DNA of 8,260 nucleotides from Bizionia sp. (GTDB taxonomy: Bacteria; Bacteroidota; Bacteroidia; Flavobacteriales; Flavobacteriaceae): NCBI GenBank assembly GCA_018067115.1, contig JAGPVI010000079.1, forward strand, positions 1-8,260. Reading direction: 5' to 3'. This document shows positions 6,532-8,260 of the stretch, one piece after another. Made by a program: the position numbers and the translations under genes. The notes below the pieces were generated by a model. The model saw nothing but the letters and a program-made list of their open reading frames with translations. It was not told the DNA's origin and ran no database searches. How positions within the stretch are numbered: the stretch's first letter is position 1; each line of letters opens with the position of its first letter.

Positions 6532-6577
6532 ATAAATAAAAAACGCTCACTTAAAAAAGTGAGCGTTTTTTATTTAT
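6532..6577. terminator. Long bidirectional terminator between uvrA and murA
   Basis: The arms 6532-6552 and 6557-6577 are perfectly complementary over 21 bp around an AAAA loop. The GC-containing core is ACGCTCACTT, flanked by A-run and T-run (six T at 6566-6571), so the hairpin with its U-tract works in either direction. It lies about 150 bp after uvrA and 26 bp after the murA stop, which suits two convergent units. Confidence 0.93.
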
Positions 6578-6602
6578 ATTTTTAAAGATGTACTAATCGA
6601 AA

Positions 6603-7919
6603 TTAATTACCTTCAAATCTTTCTATTTTTGCACCAATCTTTTTAAGACGCTCTACAATATGCTCGTAACCCCGATCTATTTGCTCAATATTATGAATAG
6701 TAGATGTTCCTTTAGCAGAAAGCGCTGCGATTAACAATGAGATACCCGCTCTAATATCTGGCGAAACCATTGTTGTTGCTTTTAGTTGCGATTTAAAATC
6801 GTGACCAATAACTGTAGCTCTATGCGGATCGCAAAGAATAATTTTAGCCCCCATATCGATTAATTTATCGACAAAGAACAAGCGACTTTCAAACATTTTT
6901 TGGTGCACAAGCACTTCGCCTCTAGCCTGTGTTGCCACCACTAAAACGATACTTAATAAATCTGGAGTAAATCCTGGCCAAGGCGCATCGGCGATGGTTA
7001 AAATAGAGCCGTCAATATAGTTTTGTATTTCATATCCGTCTTTATGCTCAGGAATAAAAATATCATCCCCTTTACGCTCTAAGGTAATTCCTAATTTTGC
7101 AAATACACTTGGTATTTGTCCTAAATCATCCCAGCTTACATTTTTAATAGTCAGCTCACTTTTTGTCATTGCAGCTAGACCAATCCAACTTCCAATTTCA
7201 ATCATATCTGGAAGCATTTTATGCTCTGTTCCGCCTAGAGTATCAACACCTTCAATCGTTAATAAATTAGAACCGACACCAGAAATTTTAGCGCCCATTC
7301 TATTTAACATTTTACACAATTGCTGTAAATAAGGTTCGCAGGCTGCGTTATAAATAGTTGTTGTGCCTTCTGCTAAAACAGCAGCCATAACAATATTTGC
7401 AGTTCCTGTTACCGATGCTTCATCCAAAAGCATATCGGCTCCTTTTAATTTAACGGCTTCAACACCATAAAAATATTCTTCGCGATTGTATCTAAACTTA
7501 GCACCTAGATTTATAAAACCTTCAAAATGTGTGTCTAAACGACGGCGACCAATTTTATCCCCCCCTGGCTTAGGAATGTATCCTTTTCCAAAACGTGCTA
7601 ATAAAGGACCTACAATCATAATCGAACCTCTTAAACCACGGCCTTCCTCTTTAAAGTCAGCAGATTTTAAGTAGCCTAAGTTTATGTCATCAGCTTGAAA
7701 AGAATACGATCCAGAAGATAAATGCTTTACTTTCACTCCCAAATTACTTAAAAGAGTGATAAGTTTATTAACATCTATAATGTCTGGAATATTGTTTATG
7801 GTAACAACTTCTGGGGTTAATAAAACAGCGCATAATATCTGTAATGCTTCATTTTTAGCTCCTTGAGGTTGGATTTCACCTTTTAATTGATGACCTCCTT
7901 CAATTTTAAATGTACCCAT
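6603..7919 (-). CDS. murA: UDP-N-acetylglucosamine 1-carboxyvinyltransferase (MurA) with Asp at the fosfomycin-target position
   Basis: MurA transfers enolpyruvate from phosphoenolpyruvate to UDP-GlcNAc, the first committed step of peptidoglycan synthesis, in the cytosol. The 438 residues form the two-lobed EPSP-synthase-like fold at normal family length. Key residues visible are Lys22-Asn23 in QGAKNEAL, Asp320 in PGFTPDLLS (the equivalent of catalytic Asp305 in E. coli), Arg390 in SPDIRAGISL and Arg416 in IDRGYEHI. The active-site loop reads PKPGGDKIGRRRLDTH (117-131), so Asp121 replaces the Cys115 of E. coli MurA that fosfomycin alkylates. Asp here is known from mycobacterial and chlamydial MurA and gives a working, fosfomycin-insensitive enzyme. 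The start ATG is 8 bp after the DUF4290 stop, so the two genes are almost surely one operon, with the promoter outside the window. The 3' end meets the shared terminator. Assignment is firm; resistance is inferred from the residue. Confidence 0.97.
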   Translation of the reverse strand: MGTFKIEGGHQLKGEIQPQGAKNEALQILCAVLLTPEVVTINNIPDIIDVNKLITLLSNLGVKVKHLSSGSYSFQADDINLGYLKSADFKEEGRGLRGSIMIVGPLLARFGKGYIPKPGGDKIGRRRLDTHFEGFINLGAKFRYNREEYFYGVEAVKLKGADMLLDEASVTGTANIVMAAVLAEGTTTIYNAACEPYLQQLCKMLNRMGAKISGVGSNLLTIEGVDTLGGTEHKMLPDMIEIGSWIGLAAMTKSELTIKNVSWDDLGQIPSVFAKLGITLERKGDDIFIPEHKDGYEIQNYIDGSILTIADAPWPGFTPDLLSIVLVVATQARGEVLVHQKMFESRLFFVDKLIDMGAKIILCDPHRATVIGHDFKSQLKATTMVSPDIRAGISLLIAALSAKGTSTIHNIEQIDRGYEHIVERLKKIGAKIERFEGN

Positions 7920-7927
7920 AGACTTCT

Positions 7928-8260
7928 TTAATATCTTTTTTTACCGCGATTGGAATTGTTAGTATGACTTTTTTTAGCGTGTGTTTTTTTAGTATTAGAA
8001 CTCGTGGTCGTATATTTTTTCTTGTTACTATTTTGTAATAAACGCGTAGCATCTGTTAAATCTTCTTCGGCTTGTTTAAGATTAATCTTACCGTCGGAAA
8101 GCTCGTACAAATGGTTATAAATTACAGAATCTTCCACTGTGTCTTTATTCCAATTAAGAAAACACTTTTTCATATGATTTGCAATCGTAAAAATCAAGGC
8201 TTCTTTTAATTCACCTTCTTCCCACGTATTAGCAACGTCTATCATTGTTTTAATATTGTT
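7928..8260 (-). CDS. DUF4290 family protein, C-terminal part, 5' end beyond the window
   Basis: The frame stays open to the window edge (reading NNIKT ahead of the Met at 8245-8243), so 110 C-terminal residues are visible and that Met is internal. The stretches MIDVANTWEEGELKEALIFT, ANHMKKCFLNWNKDTVEDS and NHLYELSDGKINL match, as I recall them, the C-terminal part of the Bacteroidota family DUF4290, whose members are about 200 residues long and commonly precede murA. The final 33 or so residues are low-complexity, rich in Lys, Ser, Thr and Asn and strongly basic, ending NRGKKRY. Such a disordered tail could contact nucleic acid or an anionic surface, but that is inference. No membrane segment is present in the visible part. 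Its biochemical role is unknown; the tight coupling to murA (8-bp gap) suggests coexpression with early peptidoglycan synthesis. Confidence 0.85.
   Translation of the reverse strand, partial: NNIKTMIDVANTWEEGELKEALIFTIANHMKKCFLNWNKDTVEDSVIYNHLYELSDGKINLKQAEEDLTDATRLLQNSNKKKYTTTSSNTKKTHAKKSHTNNSNRGKKRY

Noticed and set aside
7486..7674. 62-codon plus-strand frame inside murA
   Set aside because: Antisense to the conserved MurA active-site region, with no promoter and no recognisable protein.
1..8260. Insertion sequences, CRISPR arrays, tRNA or rRNA genes, prophage or defence genes
   Set aside because: No transposase or integrase motifs, no regularly spaced direct repeats, no tRNA-like cloverleaf and no change of coding style were seen; all genes look like core chromosome.

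Overview
The window is AT-rich chromosomal DNA from a member of the Bacteroidota, most likely the family Flavobacteriaceae. Four things point there. Ribosome binding sites of the Shine-Dalgarno type are absent. Promoter boxes of the form TAnnTTTG lie ahead of several genes. One gene matches DUF4290, a family of this phylum, and sits directly upstream of murA. The protein variants (UvrA, Nth, MurA) look like those of flavobacteria. No mobile element, CRISPR array, tRNA or rRNA is visible, so this looks like ordinary core genome rather than an island.

Layout from left to right. A 5'-truncated conserved cytosolic protein of unknown function (1-1292, +) ends at a strong bidirectional terminator (1312-1347). 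It converges there on a bcp-type peroxiredoxin gene (1399-1854, -). A 35-bp divergent gap holds a perfect inverted repeat carrying two mirror-image -7 boxes, and nth (endonuclease III) leaves it rightward (1890-2558, +). A 47-codon gene (2576-2719, -) follows, with its own hairpin terminator overlapping the end of nth. Upstream of it is an ECF-type sigma factor gene (2777-3361, -). A divergent intergenic region carries good promoter candidates for the sigma gene and for uvrA (3597-6380, +). uvrA ends before a 222-bp convergent gap with a long bidirectional terminator (6532-6577). The right end is a leftward pair, a DUF4290 gene (cut by the window edge) and murA, 8 bp apart.

Functionally the window groups DNA repair (base excision by Nth, nucleotide excision by UvrA), peroxide defence (Bcp), stress or envelope transcription control (the sigma factor) and peptidoglycan precursor synthesis (MurA). 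I saw no new multi-gene system. The main points of interest are protein-level departures from textbook enzymes: Nth without its iron-sulfur cysteines, UvrA without one zinc site, and MurA with Asp in place of the fosfomycin-target Cys. To these add the interlocked bcp/nth promoters, the small gene behind the sigma factor, and the unexplained first gene.
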